Shown: positions 48,765-57,851, counted from the stretch's first letter. The stretch is 64,000 nucleotides of DNA from a bacterium (GCA_027487145.1 JAIYEC010000070.1:11612-75611); one strand, 5' to 3'. A program made the numbers and translations. Notes: a model not told the origin generated them from the sequence alone.

Positions 48765-51008
48765 CTACCACCACAATCCTGGCAAACCAGCGGCTTTCAT
48801 CTGAGCCCGGGTAATTGCTCCGAAGTAACCAGAAGCTGGGACAATACCGTATTTTAGTTGGTATTCAATCAGCGCTTGTTCGGTGTAATTGATGAAATCA
48901 CCAGTCGCAGTTACTCGAGCGAGTTCTCGGGCTTTTGGTCCAGTGTTATGATTAATCAATAACACCTGCAAGGCTTGAACGTCTTCCCCGCTTAGGCCAC
49001 GGTACAAATCACGAACAATCAGACCAGTCACATCCACCACCGGTTGAACCGCTTGATCAAGAATCGTAATCACCACAGCCGGTAGCTCGATTCCCGCCAT
49101 ACGCGCTGCTTCAAAGACAGCCCTGTTTTGATTAATAAATTCTCGGAGTGAAGCAGGTACTGTTATATTCTGACTTATCTCAGTATCCGCTTTGCTATCT
49201 GTTGGATTAGTTGTTCGACGAGTACCTCCTCCGCCACTGCGTCGAGGCTCATCTTCATCGACAGAGGTAAAGTTCTGCCAACGGAAAAATGGATAGCCTC
49301 CATTTTCGCTTGGGTTAATACCCCAGATAGTAGTGAAGTTCCAGCCGGCACCAGTGTAGGTACTACTCATTTTCATTCCTGGGGTTGCAATACCACTTCC
49401 AGCTCCAGAAGCGGATTGATTACTAGCTACACTATCCCAAAATGACGCAGTGATAGTATTTTCATCTGACTCTCCAATCAGACCACCTACAAACGTATTT
49501 CCTGTCACTAAACCGCGCGCGTATACATTTATATATTGTGAATTTGATACTTGTCCACTAAAGCCACCAACATAATTAGTTCCGGTTACCGTCCCTGCCG
49601 CGTAGCCATCAGTAATGGTCATGCCTCCGCTACTGCCAAGGAACCCTCCGACCTGGTCGCTACCTGTTACATCTCCAGTGGCAAACACTTGACTCATGGT
49701 CGAGCCAGGTCCTTCACAGCCATCATTACCAGTAAAACCTCCTGCACTGGCACCTGTTGCAGTCACATCACCAGTTGCGTAAGCACGTACGATTTCTGCA
49801 CCACACCCACTGCTCCCGAACATACCGCCGACAGATTCAGTACCTGTCACATCGCCGGTTGCAAAGCTATTCAAGACATAACCACTTGAAAACCGTCCAG
49901 CAAAGCCTCCAATTGAAAATTCCGTTCCACTCACATCACCAGTAGCTGAACTAGTTGCAACACTAGCATCACTAGCTGAGCCAATGAGTCCTCCGACTTC
50001 ATTGAGACCCTCTATCACTCCGGAAGCAGCAGCGTAACTGACACTACTTTCAGTCAGACTCCCTACCAACCCTGCGACTCTACGATTTCCGGTTACGTCA
50101 CTGGTACTGGTAGCATACGAAACAGTGGCATTATTCTCGACGGTACCGGCAATTCCACCAATCCGATCTCCACGCTTCCCGTTATCATTTGTGCCATCAA
50201 TTTCACCGGTTGAAACAACTCGAGTCAAAGAACCCCGCTCCATTCGTCCTACGATACCACCAATATCTTCACCTCCATCAATAAATGCTGTCGATGTTGC
50301 ATAAGTAATGGTTGTATCAAGAGCACTTCCGACGACACCACCAATAATGATTCCGCTTCCTTTAACAGCACCACCAACAACAACATTTGAAATTGTAGTT
50401 CCGTTAGTATAGCCAGCGACTCCTCCGCCATATTCCCCCCAACGGGTCCAGATACAAGCGGCTGGCTGACATACATCTGGGGTACTCATGACATCAATTC
50501 CAAGATATGTAACACCAACATTTACTTGAACATTTTCAATGATACCTCCTACTGCATATCCAACTAAACCACCAACATATCGATACCCCTTGATTGCTAC
50601 ATTGGTGAGACGGATATTCTCCAGTGTCGCGTCTTCTGTATACCCAAACAATCCAACATGCTGTTCGTCATCAACTCCTTCTCCTGGCAAATCGTCTGCT
50701 CGTTCAATAAATAAGTCTCGAATTTCAAAGTTCTGCCCATCAAGTGAACCAATAAATTTTGCTGTGCTGGTACCAACTGGAGTAAAGCCCTTTCCTCCGT
50801 TCCACAAAGTGGTAACACCACATTCGATATGATTCTCTAGTCGATAGTGGGCATCAAGATCATCAGCCATTTCTCGTAATCCATCACAATCTGTAATTTG
50901 GTATGGATCATTTATTGTTCCAGCCCCAGCTCCCGTAAACGCTTCAGCGGCAGTTCCATAAGTTGCAAAAATAAAAACACTGATTGCAACAAGTTTAGGT
51001 AAATTCAT
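48765..51008 (-). CDS. Exported GLUG-repeat surface protein with peptidoglycan-binding domain
   Basis: 747 residues. Signal peptide ending near AAEAF. Then an adhesin-like beta-helix of GLUG-type repeats (VGGLVGYAVGG, IGGIVGRMERG, VAGLVGSLTES, VGGLIGSASDA, IGGFAGRFSSG and so on, alternating with Y/F-ATGDVTG strings). Then a Ser/Gly/Arg-rich linker (SGGGGTRRTTNPT), and a C-terminal peptidoglycan-binding-like helical domain (DLYRGLSGEDVQALQVLLIN...GYFGAITRAQMKAAGLP). It is probably attached to the cell wall and used in host or particle contact (inference). Confidence 0.82.
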   Translation of the reverse strand: MNLPKLVAISVFIFATYGTAAEAFTGAGAGTINDPYQITDCDGLREMADDLDAHYRLENHIECGVTTLWNGGKGFTPVGTSTAKFIGSLDGQNFEIRDLFIERADDLPGEGVDDEQHVGLFGYTEDATLENIRLTNVAIKGYRYVGGLVGYAVGGIIENVQVNVGVTYLGIDVMSTPDVCQPAACIWTRWGEYGGGVAGYTNGTTISNVVVGGAVKGSGIIIGGVVGSALDTTITYATSTAFIDGGEDIGGIVGRMERGSLTRVVSTGEIDGTNDNGKRGDRIGGIAGTVENNATVSYATSTSDVTGNRRVAGLVGSLTESSVSYAAASGVIEGLNEVGGLIGSASDASVATSSATGDVSGTEFSIGGFAGRFSSGYVLNSFATGDVTGTESVGGMFGSSGCGAEIVRAYATGDVTATGASAGGFTGNDGCEGPGSTMSQVFATGDVTGSDQVGGFLGSSGGMTITDGYAAGTVTGTNYVGGFSGQVSNSQYINVYARGLVTGNTFVGGLIGESDENTITASFWDSVASNQSASGAGSGIATPGMKMSSTYTGAGWNFTTIWGINPSENGGYPFFRWQNFTSVDEDEPRRSGGGGTRRTTNPTDSKADTEISQNITVPASLREFINQNRAVFEAARMAGIELPAVVITILDQAVQPVVDVTGLIVRDLYRGLSGEDVQALQVLLINHNTGPKARELARVTATGDFINYTEQALIEYQLKYGIVPASGYFGAITRAQMKAAGLPGLWW

Positions 51009-51144
51009 AAAATGTATTAGTTATATGTAAACCTATTATAACAGTGGGTACCAACAGTATAGACGTTCCTGGGGACTTAAAACCATTTATTTTCTTTCAT
51101 GAAAGCGCTATCTTCTACTCTCAGGGAGGAGTATACTCATATAT

Positions 51145-51777
51145 ATGTATTACTATATTTTAGGAGCGGTAGTGGTAGGAGTATTGTTATGGACCATTGG
51201 GAGCTACCTAGTTATCCGAAATATTGAAGAACCAAAATATACAGTATTGGAAAAACGAGATGGGTATGAAATCAGACAGTATGATCCATACATCCTGGCC
51301 CAAACGACTGTGACTGGAAGTTATGATGAAGCTACTAATAAAGGCTTTCGGATTATTGCTGATTACATTTTTGGGAACAACACCAAAAAAGAAAGTATTG
51401 CCATGACTACACCAGTCTTAGAAACCAAGCCGGTATCAGAAAAAATTTCTATGACGACACCAGTGCTTGAGACCTCTCTTGAAAGTAATCAGCGTGTTAT
51501 CGCATTTGTCTTACCTTCACAGTACACGCTTGAAACACTCCCCACCCCAAACAACCAAGCTGTAACCTTCACGGAAGTCCCTGGTGAAAAAGTGGCAGCA
51601 CTCACCTTTACCTGGTACGCAAGCGAAGAGAGAATGGAGACTAAGAAGGCTCTCTTGCAAGAACACCTTACTCGTGACAACTTCACAGCAGCAGGAGAAC
51701 CAAAAACAGCTCGTTACAATCCCCCACTTTCTATGCCGCTCATGCTTCGAAATGAAGTGTTGATTCCGATTGAATAA
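51145..51777 (+). CDS. SOUL-family heme-binding-like protein
   Basis: 210 residues. One N-terminal membrane helix (ILGAVVVGVLLWTIGSYLV), then the SOUL fold: YTVLEKRDGYEIRQYDPYILAQTTV, the duplicated ESIAMTTPVLETKPVSEKISMTTPVLET, and FVLPSQYTLETLPTPNN. Some SOUL proteins bind heme or tetrapyrroles; heme binding cannot be shown from sequence. It neighbours flavin reductase and photolyase-like genes. AGGGAGGAG lies 13 bases before the ATG. Confidence 0.85.
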   Translation: MYYYILGAVVVGVLLWTIGSYLVIRNIEEPKYTVLEKRDGYEIRQYDPYILAQTTVTGSYDEATNKGFRIIADYIFGNNTKKESIAMTTPVLETKPVSEKISMTTPVLETSLESNQRVIAFVLPSQYTLETLPTPNNQAVTFTEVPGEKVAALTFTWYASEERMETKKALLQEHLTRDNFTAAGEPKTARYNPPLSMPLMLRNEVLIPIE

Positions 51778-51780
51778 TCT

Positions 51781-52260
51781 TTAGCGGATATATCCATTCG
51801 CCTTTAAGTAGGTGGTCGTGAGGATGGGTTTGTCATGAAGATTTTTTGCTTTTATAACCTTCCCCACAAGTAGACTGTGATCTCCGCTCGTCTCAATCAG
51901 CTGCTCGACGTGTAGCGTCATAATTCCTGCGGCTGTCTTTAAATAAGAGAGATTACCTTCTTCACCTAGTTCAAACCGTTTTTTAAGACGGCTGATTTTA
52001 TTAATTTTAGTTCCAGAGAGTTGTCCGCATATGCGTACAACGGGAGCCAAGTCTTCCCCTAAGAGTTGTAAGAGGACAGTCTCTCCAACCGCAACATTTT
52101 TGAGTGTCTGTGTGTCTCTATAGACTGCGACCATCATGAGTTTTGGGTCAAGCGAAACCGCTGTTACATACGTACAGATATTCATGTTAGGTACTCCATC
52201 TGATGACACTGTCGACAAACTCCATACAGCGTCGTCCGGGCGATTCCATAGCTTTCTCAT
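51781..52260 (-). CDS. Flavin reductase-like FMN-binding protein
   Basis: 159 residues of the split-barrel flavin reductase family. AVWSLSTVSSDGVPNMNICTYVTAVSLDPKLMMVAV matches the FMN-binding start, and the family's later GKVIKAKNL is present. It probably binds FMN and may reduce flavins with NAD(P)H. TAGAAT lies six bases before the ATG (leaderless). Divergent from the TIGR03643-like gene. Confidence 0.8.
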   Translation of the reverse strand: MRKLWNRPDDAVWSLSTVSSDGVPNMNICTYVTAVSLDPKLMMVAVYRDTQTLKNVAVGETVLLQLLGEDLAPVVRICGQLSGTKINKISRLKKRFELGEEGNLSYLKTAAGIMTLHVEQLIETSGDHSLLVGKVIKAKNLHDKPILTTTYLKANGYIR

Positions 52261-52302
52261 AGGACTATTCTACGCGACAAAATTTTAGGTACAATAGTGT
52301 CT

Positions 52303-52545
52303 ATGAAAGCACTGACTGAGATTGATATTGAACAGATCATTTTGATGGCCTGGGGAGATACTATTCCGTTTGAAGCCATCAAGCGTGAATACGGGCTAAC
52401 CGAGAATCAGGTGCGTGTTCTTATGCGAAAGCATCAATCTGAAAAAACGTATCGCCGTTGGCGCGAACGGGTTGAAAAGCGCAGTGGCTTCAGTAGTAAG
52501 CACGAGCAACTGAGTACAAAAACCTCAACAAGGCAAAAATATTAA
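52303..52545 (+). CDS. TIGR03643-family small protein
   Basis: 80 residues from ATG 52303. LTEIDIEQIILMAWGDTIPFEAIKREYGLTENQVRVLMRK with RRWRERVEKRSG is the pattern of TIGR03643/DUF2805, a small helix-turn-helix-like protein of unknown function that often sits next to cryptochrome/photolyase genes. TACAAT lies seven bases before the ATG. Its stop overlaps that of the photolyase-like gene on the other strand by four bases. Confidence 0.85.
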   Translation: MKALTEIDIEQIILMAWGDTIPFEAIKREYGLTENQVRVLMRKHQSEKTYRRWRERVEKRSGFSSKHEQLSTKTSTRQKY

Positions 52546-53624
52546 TCTCCCTGACAAGCCTGCCAGAATTTGAAGAAGCTTTGATGGTAGCCAGTCACCT
52601 GCGGGAATAATTCTGCTACAGGATCTTTGTATCCAGATACATGTTCAGTGGTTGGATGTGCTTTTGAATAGACCGTGGCATTTTCAATGCCAGGAATCGT
52701 CTCAGCATTTCCGACAAATATCTTAGCGGTCGGGACGTGCATTCTAAGCAGAGCTATCATATGCTCAAGAACGAGCGGCGATACCGGGAAACGGTCAAAA
52801 AGTCTTGGCTCGATGATAAAAATTCTCTCTCCAGCTTCATCTTTTCGCCACAATGGATCAATACTCCACGGGTGGTAGAGAAGTACTGTTTTACCTGACA
52901 CATCTGCAATGACATCAGCTGTTGGATACGTCATTTCAAAATTAAACGGGCTGTGTGTCAGGAGCGCCAGAGGAACATCTCCCACTCCAATCAGTTCAAT
53001 TGGCATATCCAAATAGGTACCCTGCTGATGTACGTCACTACAGTTGTTTATGAGTGACTGATTTGCAACATACTGTTTTTGAACCGACGTACCAGCCACC
53101 CACTGCCACGACAACGTGTTTGAAGCCAGATCTCCGTCAATCAAATGGTAATAGAGAAATCGACTCATGTTATACCAGTGTGCCTTCCCCACATTACACG
53201 CCAGCATAGCAGTCCACATTCGCGCATGGTTGTGCATGTACCCTGTCTCCATTAATTCCTTAAGGGTATTGTCTATGACAGTGATTCCTGTAGAAGCAGT
53301 AGCAATAGCGGTGGTTACTTCTGTATGATGCCAGTCATCCCGGGAAAACCTCAAGTCAGAAAAAATCTCCTGCTGTTTTGTTGTGAACACCTTTTGGAAA
53401 TACTCTCGCCAGGCGAGTTCTTGGATGAACTTTTCAGCATTTGCTTGAGAGTACTTTTGGAGAATCCGGTCTCTGACGGCCGGCAAGCTAATCACCCCTC
53501 GCGTAATGTATGGCGACAATCTTGAAACCGCACCGGTGAGATGATTACGGGTTTTGGCATACGTTACTGGATTTATAGTGTCGATATATTCAAGAATTTC
53601 TTGATAAGAAAGGTGTGGGTTCAT
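52542..53624 (-). CDS. Photolyase/cryptochrome FAD-domain protein, possibly circularly permuted
   Basis: 360 residues. Residues 1-210 match the FAD-binding half of photolyases: SRLSPYITRGVISL, ELAWREYFQKV, TGYMHNHARMWTAMLA and DGDLASNTLSWQWVAGT. The N-terminal antenna domain is not in front of it. Instead the C-terminal 150 residues (TVLLYHPWSIDPLWRKDEAG, RIFIIEPRLFDRFP, KIFVGNAETI) look like that alpha/beta domain in the wrong order. DNA repair by light is plausible, but the permutation is my inference. It follows the Nudix gene by 1 base. Confidence 0.75.
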   Translation of the reverse strand: MNPHLSYQEILEYIDTINPVTYAKTRNHLTGAVSRLSPYITRGVISLPAVRDRILQKYSQANAEKFIQELAWREYFQKVFTTKQQEIFSDLRFSRDDWHHTEVTTAIATASTGITVIDNTLKELMETGYMHNHARMWTAMLACNVGKAHWYNMSRFLYYHLIDGDLASNTLSWQWVAGTSVQKQYVANQSLINNCSDVHQQGTYLDMPIELIGVGDVPLALLTHSPFNFEMTYPTADVIADVSGKTVLLYHPWSIDPLWRKDEAGERIFIIEPRLFDRFPVSPLVLEHMIALLRMHVPTAKIFVGNAETIPGIENATVYSKAHPTTEHVSGYKDPVAELFPQVTGYHQSFFKFWQACQGD

Positions 53625-53625
53625 T

Positions 53626-54063
53626 TTAGAGTAACGGTAAACTTTTTACTTTTTGTAAAACATCTTTTGAGTTTTGGTGACTTAAGAGTGTCAGAGCATC
53701 ATCAAATGTACACCAGCGAATCTCTTTAATTTCGTGTGGTTGTGAAATATGAGTATCTGAGGATTTACACACCCCAACAAAATACTCGACTGTTTTCTCA
53801 ATCCGTACTCCTTCGTGCGTGAACGAATAAGAGACAGCTATCGGAGTTTTGTCAATCAGTTCAACTTCACTCACACCTGTTTCCTCCTGTAATTCACGCA
53901 AAGCTGCCTTAATTGGTGTCTCCCCTTTTTCAGCGTGACCTTTGGGAAAAATCCAAAAATCATCGCCTCGGTATGAGATCTGATGCACGACAAGCACCCG
54001 CCATGCGGTGCCATTATTATAAAGCGGAACGATACCATATGAGATATCTTGTTTGGTTTCCAT
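53626..54063 (-). CDS. Nudix hydrolase (Ap4A-hydrolase-like)
   Basis: 145 residues. The Nudix box GHAEKGETPIKAALRELQEETGV (given here as GHAEKGETPIK plus AALRELQEETGV) is complete and FPKGHAEKGE resembles diadenosine tetraphosphatases. The TATACT six bases upstream of ATG 54063 makes a leaderless start. It heads a two-gene unit with the photolyase-like gene and is divergent from 54119. Confidence 0.85.
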   Translation of the reverse strand: METKQDISYGIVPLYNNGTAWRVLVVHQISYRGDDFWIFPKGHAEKGETPIKAALRELQEETGVSEVELIDKTPIAVSYSFTHEGVRIEKTVEYFVGVCKSSDTHISQPHEIKEIRWCTFDDALTLLSHQNSKDVLQKVKSLPLL

Positions 54064-54069
54064 ACAAGC

Positions 54070-54112
54070 AGTATACGATTTTAGAGACCAATACTCTATA
54101 GGTTGCTATACT
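54070..54112. promoter_or_regulatory. Divergent leaderless promoters
   Basis: Minus-strand TATACT (54070-54075) and plus-strand TGCTATACT (54104-54112) each end exactly six bases before an ATG (54063 and 54119), within 56 bases. Confidence 0.65.
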
Positions 54113-54118
54113 ATTACT

Positions 54119-55000
54119 ATGCGCAGTGAGCTATCAATAGAACCCCAAACATCGGGATTTGAGACCTTGGGTCCCACTATCCTTAAAAATATTGAACGGT
54201 TTAGAAAAGCCACCGGCTGGGAACAATTTAAAGAGGAGTTAGAACGAGTAATGCGTGCTTATTATGATGTCCTTGATAACTTCTCCGCAAGCAAACCTCC
54301 TCGCTCTCACACACTTGAAAAACAAGATTCAGAACCTGAATCCTTTGAACGGGCTCTTCAACAATTTAAAGAGTTCTATGCTCCAAAAGAACTGATAAAG
54401 AGAATATTCGAACAATTTCCACAGCATGGCATCTACGAAAACCATGATGTAGTTGGTAATCGTGAAGAAGGGACAGGACATGGACATCGGTACATTTTAG
54501 AGCGGTTCATATCAGAAGCAGCCGAAGAAGCTGTTCGAATCTATTTTTTGGATCCTGAACATCATGTAGGAGCAAAAAATTTCCTCCGACCAGCTATTTT
54601 GAATCTCATGGCAATGGAAGTAAATGAGGAGCTAAGTGAATTTGAATTACGGACATTGCGAGTACGGACTGAAACAATCGATGAGTCAGTTCTCAGTAAC
54701 TTTAGTAAATTAAAACATTTAGCAGAGCTTCTCTTAAAAAACAACGTAACTCCAGATCGGTTAGAAGCACTTGATATTGACCCAAGAGAAGTAATTTATT
54801 TTGCTTCAGCAGCATCAGAGGCGGTGTCAATTATGTCCAGATATGTCGGTGAGAATGGCATTAAGGCAATTCACAACAATGGATTACTGCCACGTTTTAT
54901 ACTTGGGAAAATTCTCTCTCACCAAGGTCTCTTAAGAAGAATTATTCAAAAAGCGGCGGCAGGTAAATATCGCTCGAAAGAATCCGGTGCTGATGAATAA
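54119..55000 (+). CDS. Hypothetical soluble protein (293 aa)
   Basis: Mostly alpha-helical, no signal or membrane segment, no family recognised. Marked stretches: LKNIERFRKATGWEQFKEELERVMRAYYDVL near the start, FEQFPQHGIYENHDVVGNREEGTGHGHRYILERF, and SRYVGENGIKAIHNNGLLPRF. ATG 54119 is chosen, because of the -10 at 54107, over the longer frame starting at 54053. Transcribed alone, with a terminator at 55005. Confidence 0.6.
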   Translation: MRSELSIEPQTSGFETLGPTILKNIERFRKATGWEQFKEELERVMRAYYDVLDNFSASKPPRSHTLEKQDSEPESFERALQQFKEFYAPKELIKRIFEQFPQHGIYENHDVVGNREEGTGHGHRYILERFISEAAEEAVRIYFLDPEHHVGAKNFLRPAILNLMAMEVNEELSEFELRTLRVRTETIDESVLSNFSKLKHLAELLLKNNVTPDRLEALDIDPREVIYFASAASEAVSIMSRYVGENGIKAIHNNGLLPRFILGKILSHQGLLRRIIQKAAAGKYRSKESGADE

Positions 55001-55004
55001 AAAA

Positions 55005-55030
55005 CAAAAACCGCACAATGTGCGGTTTTT
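55005..55030. terminator. Bidirectional terminator
   Basis: AAAAACCGCA-CAATG-TGCGGTTTTT with T/A tracts on both sides. Confidence 0.85.
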
Positions 55031-55037
55031 GTTTTTA

Positions 55038-55254
55038 GTGTCCAGGACTGGAGTTGGTCACGAATCACTAAGTAGATTTTTCGTCTTCGACTCCCAATCT
55101 CCTAAGTGTTCTCGACCCCGTCTCGCTAGCTCACAAGCTCACATCGCTCCGACTTTCAACTCCAGACGAACGACGCGCAGGCGTCCTTCTTCCTGGACAC
55201 AATTAAAAAAACCGGCATACGCCGGCTTTTTTAATTGTGTCCAGGACTGGAGTT
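55038..55254 (-). repeat. tRNA-tail repeat, Leu type
   Basis: On the minus strand, downstream of tRNA-Leu: the tRNA 3' end and its terminator form a 26-bp inverted repeat (55191-55216 with 55221-55246, one mismatch). Then come the inverted T-arm TGGAGTTGAA (55155-55164), a core with GACGGGGTCGAGAACACTTAG, AGTCGAAGACG and CTTAGTGATTCGTGACC, and an 18-base direct copy of the tRNA end (55038-55055 equals 55237-55254). Confidence 0.8.
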
Positions 55255-55321
55255 GAACCAGCATGCCCGTGAAGGCGCTACCACCTCAAGGTAGTGCGTC
55301 TACCAATTTCGCCACCTGGAC
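55238..55321 (-). tRNA. tRNA-Leu (GAG)
   Basis: 84 bases: acceptor GTCCAGG/CCTGGAC with A73, long variable arm as expected for Leu, anticodon stem CTACC-type around loop CTTGAGG (anticodon GAG), T arm with GGTTCAACTCC. No CCA encoded. Confidence 0.93.
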
Positions 55322-55371
55322 AGTATTGGTACCTCTTTTAGAAGTGGCGCTATTATGCATTAAACTAGCTA

Positions 55372-56235
55372 TTATTTCAACTCCCTCTCGGTCCACTCCT
55401 TTGGGTCACCAATCAACGCCAAGGCCCGTTCATGGATGTCTTCATACGAGACAAATAGTGAAGGTTTTATTGAAAAATCAGCTCCATATAAATCCTTTAC
55501 TGGACCGTCATGTTTAACCCAGCGATCACCCGAAAAGACGCTCACCACTCCGCCGCCAGCCAGCACTAAATATACTCCCGCGGCTGAATCCCAAGCGTTC
55601 ATCTCTATCTGCAGTAATCCTTCAAGCTTTCCAGTCGCTACATACGCATGCTCAAGCAGTGAAGAGTGATAGTGTCCTGATTTGCCGAATTCTCTGTATA
55701 GTGCTTTTTGGAGGTTTTGTCGAGCCATCTTTATCCAAGGAGCACTACTATTGGTGCCAGTCACCGTCACAAAATTTCGTCCGGCAACTGACTGTGTTAC
55801 TCCTACACGTTCTACTCCATTCTCACACAATTGTATATTTTCAAAAGCAGAGAATATTTGGCGACTAGCTGGGTTATAGATAATCGAAAATGTCCCTTCA
55901 TTATCTTCCCCGAGTCGAGCAACTGTTATCGCAAAAAAGGGGATCTTTCTCACGAAATTATCTGTGCCGTCGATGGGGTCTATCACCCAAACAAATTTTG
56001 AAGTTCCAGAGACAAATCCTTCTTCTTCACCATAAATAGCATCGTCTGGAAAATTATCTTTTATAAAGAGTTTTAGCTTTTTTTCAATTATTGCATCAAC
56101 TTCAGTAACCACGGAACCATCGTATTTTTGGGTATTTTCTGAGTGTATACCGAAAAAATAATTCCGAGCAATATCTCCCAGCTCTCCCTCGACATAATTC
56201 ACCAGTGTTTGAAACGTAGTTTCAATATCAGACAT
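55372..56235 (-). CDS. Inositol monophosphatase-family phosphatase
   Basis: 287 residues. The Mg-binding motifs are intact: YGEEEGF (E-E in the first site), WVIDPIDGTDNFVR, and a later NAWDSAAGVYLVLAGGG (W-D-x-A-G). Such enzymes remove phosphate from inositol phosphates, NADP or histidinol phosphate; the substrate here is unknown. ATG 56235 is chosen; the longer frame has no support. Confidence 0.9.
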   Translation of the reverse strand: MSDIETTFQTLVNYVEGELGDIARNYFFGIHSENTQKYDGSVVTEVDAIIEKKLKLFIKDNFPDDAIYGEEEGFVSGTSKFVWVIDPIDGTDNFVRKIPFFAITVARLGEDNEGTFSIIYNPASRQIFSAFENIQLCENGVERVGVTQSVAGRNFVTVTGTNSSAPWIKMARQNLQKALYREFGKSGHYHSSLLEHAYVATGKLEGLLQIEMNAWDSAAGVYLVLAGGGVVSVFSGDRWVKHDGPVKDLYGADFSIKPSLFVSYEDIHERALALIGDPKEWTERELK

Positions 56236-56335
56236 GAAGGTATAATGGCACAATAATGAAAAAGACGCTAAAAAATCCATACGAACAGGGGTGATGATAC
56301 GCAAGCTCCTCATCAGTTCAGAGAAAGACGAGAAA

Positions 56336-56371
56336 TAAAAAGAGCCTCCCCTGGTGGGGAGGCTCTTTTTA
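56336..56371. terminator. Bidirectional terminator of rplS
   Basis: AGAGCCTCCCC-TGGT-GGGGAGGCTCT with T5 on both strands, 11 bases from the rplS stop. Confidence 0.9.
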
Positions 56372-56381
56372 TTTAAAGATG

Positions 56382-56984
56382 TTAGTCTTTCTTGTCTTCT
56401 TCTGGTGTCTCGGCAGTTTCAGCAACTACGTCTTCGACAATATCTGGAGTAACTTCTTCAGCTGGAGTTTCTGCAGCTGCGGCCTCTGCAGCCTTGGCTT
56501 CTTCAGCAGCTACGCGAGTCGCTTCTGCTTCTTCGGCAGCCTTAGCTGCTTCTTCTGCCTTCTTAGCGGCTTCAGCTTCTTTTTGTGCCATTTCAATTCC
56601 TGACTCGGTTGAGATAGAAACGAGACTCATGCGTCGCATTTGTCGCTTAACCTCCCTCGCTACCTTCTCACGAATGTAGTAGAGTTTTGCTCGACGAACC
56701 TTCGCTCGCTTCACAATTTCAATCTTATCAATCATTGGCGAGTAGAGCGGGTAAATCTTTTCGATTCCAATCCCTCCTGATACCTTACGGACAGTGAAGG
56801 TGGCTCCTGGTTCATCACCATGCTTGCGAGCAAGCACAATTCCTTCAAAAATCTGGATACGAGTCTTACCCTTATCCTGAATCTTCTGGTGAACGCGAAC
56901 TGTATCTCCAGCACGAAGCCCGAGATCTTTCCGTTCTGCCATGTTTACTGGTGACACCGTCACCCCTTCCATTGCTGCTTTCAT
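56382..56984 (-). CDS. rplS: Ribosomal protein L19 with long Ala/Glu-rich C-terminal tail
   Basis: L19 at the subunit interface: residues 1-115 carry GDTVRVHQKIQDKGKTRIQIFEGIVLARKHG and IEKIYPLYSPMIDKIEIVKRAKVRRAKLYYIRE, all standard. From about residue 120 to 200 there is an unusual low-complexity tail of Ala, Glu and Lys (QKEAEAAKKAEEAAKAAEEA...), likely a disordered or helical extension. E. coli L19 lacks it. Confidence 0.92.
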   Translation of the reverse strand: MKAAMEGVTVSPVNMAERKDLGLRAGDTVRVHQKIQDKGKTRIQIFEGIVLARKHGDEPGATFTVRKVSGGIGIEKIYPLYSPMIDKIEIVKRAKVRRAKLYYIREKVAREVKRQMRRMSLVSISTESGIEMAQKEAEAAKKAEEAAKAAEEAEATRVAAEEAKAAEAAAAETPAEEVTPDIVEDVVAETAETPEEDKKD

Positions 56985-57071
56985 AATAATAAGTTAATTC
57001 AAATAGTTAAACGAGGCCGTTTAAACGTGCCACAATCTACCACAAAGGCTTATGTTCCGCAATATCTTCGC

Positions 57072-57851
57072 TTACTGCGCGCTGTCATCGACAATCCGCT
57101 CAGCCGCTTCTTCAAATACTTGTGGAACCGGGGCAATAAACCGTTCGTTTTGACCATTTGGCAAGGTAAGCTCAAGTACATGAGCATGGAGCGCCATTCG
57201 GTTCATACCAAGATTATTTGATTTTGATAGGACATATGCTCCGTACAATCCATCATTCACAATCGGTCTATCGATTGCCCGTAAGTGGACGCGGAGCTGG
57301 TGCGTTCGTCCAGTCTTAGGGAGTAATTTAAGGTATGAGAAGGATTCACCATTATATTCCCCCATTCCAATTCGCTCAAAGTCAGTCACAGCATCCCGCA
57401 ATTGTCCCTTGGCGCCCTTCATGGCAGAACGAAGTCGATGGTCTTTTGTACTGCGCCCGATTGGACGATTGATAGTGCCCCACCTATCGTGTATCCGACC
57501 ATACACAAACGCTCGGTACTCTTTTTGTACATTCCTATCTTTAAACTGTTGTTTGAGAAATTTGTGTGCTCCTTGATTCTTAGCAAGCACCAAAATACCT
57601 GACGTCTCACGATCGAGTCGATGAACAACACCGGAACGATTGAGCGCTGTCCCGTCTTTAGCATACGCGGATTCACCCACTCCACTTGCTTCTGGAGCAC
57701 GGCGCAAAAACCAATCTACTATAATTGGTGTACTCGTTTCTTTTCCATCCTCATGAACCATCCAACCTTCTGGTTTATTAATAACTAGAACGTCAGTGTC
57801 CTCATAAATAATAGTTGGTTCAGGCGCCAAGGCGTCGCTCTCGTATTGCAT
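57072..57851 (-). CDS. RluA-family pseudouridine synthase
   Basis: 259 residues. The catalytic Asp lies in VVHRLDRETSGILVLAK; also YEDTDVLVINKPEGWMVH at the start, GRTHQLRVHLRAIDRPIVND and ALHAHVLEL, all RluA hallmarks. No S4 domain, so it is not a typical RluD; the rRNA target is unknown. ATG 57851; it overlaps the end of uppS by 32 bases. Confidence 0.9.
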   Translation of the reverse strand: MQYESDALAPEPTIIYEDTDVLVINKPEGWMVHEDGKETSTPIIVDWFLRRAPEASGVGESAYAKDGTALNRSGVVHRLDRETSGILVLAKNQGAHKFLKQQFKDRNVQKEYRAFVYGRIHDRWGTINRPIGRSTKDHRLRSAMKGAKGQLRDAVTDFERIGMGEYNGESFSYLKLLPKTGRTHQLRVHLRAIDRPIVNDGLYGAYVLSKSNNLGMNRMALHAHVLELTLPNGQNERFIAPVPQVFEEAAERIVDDSAQ

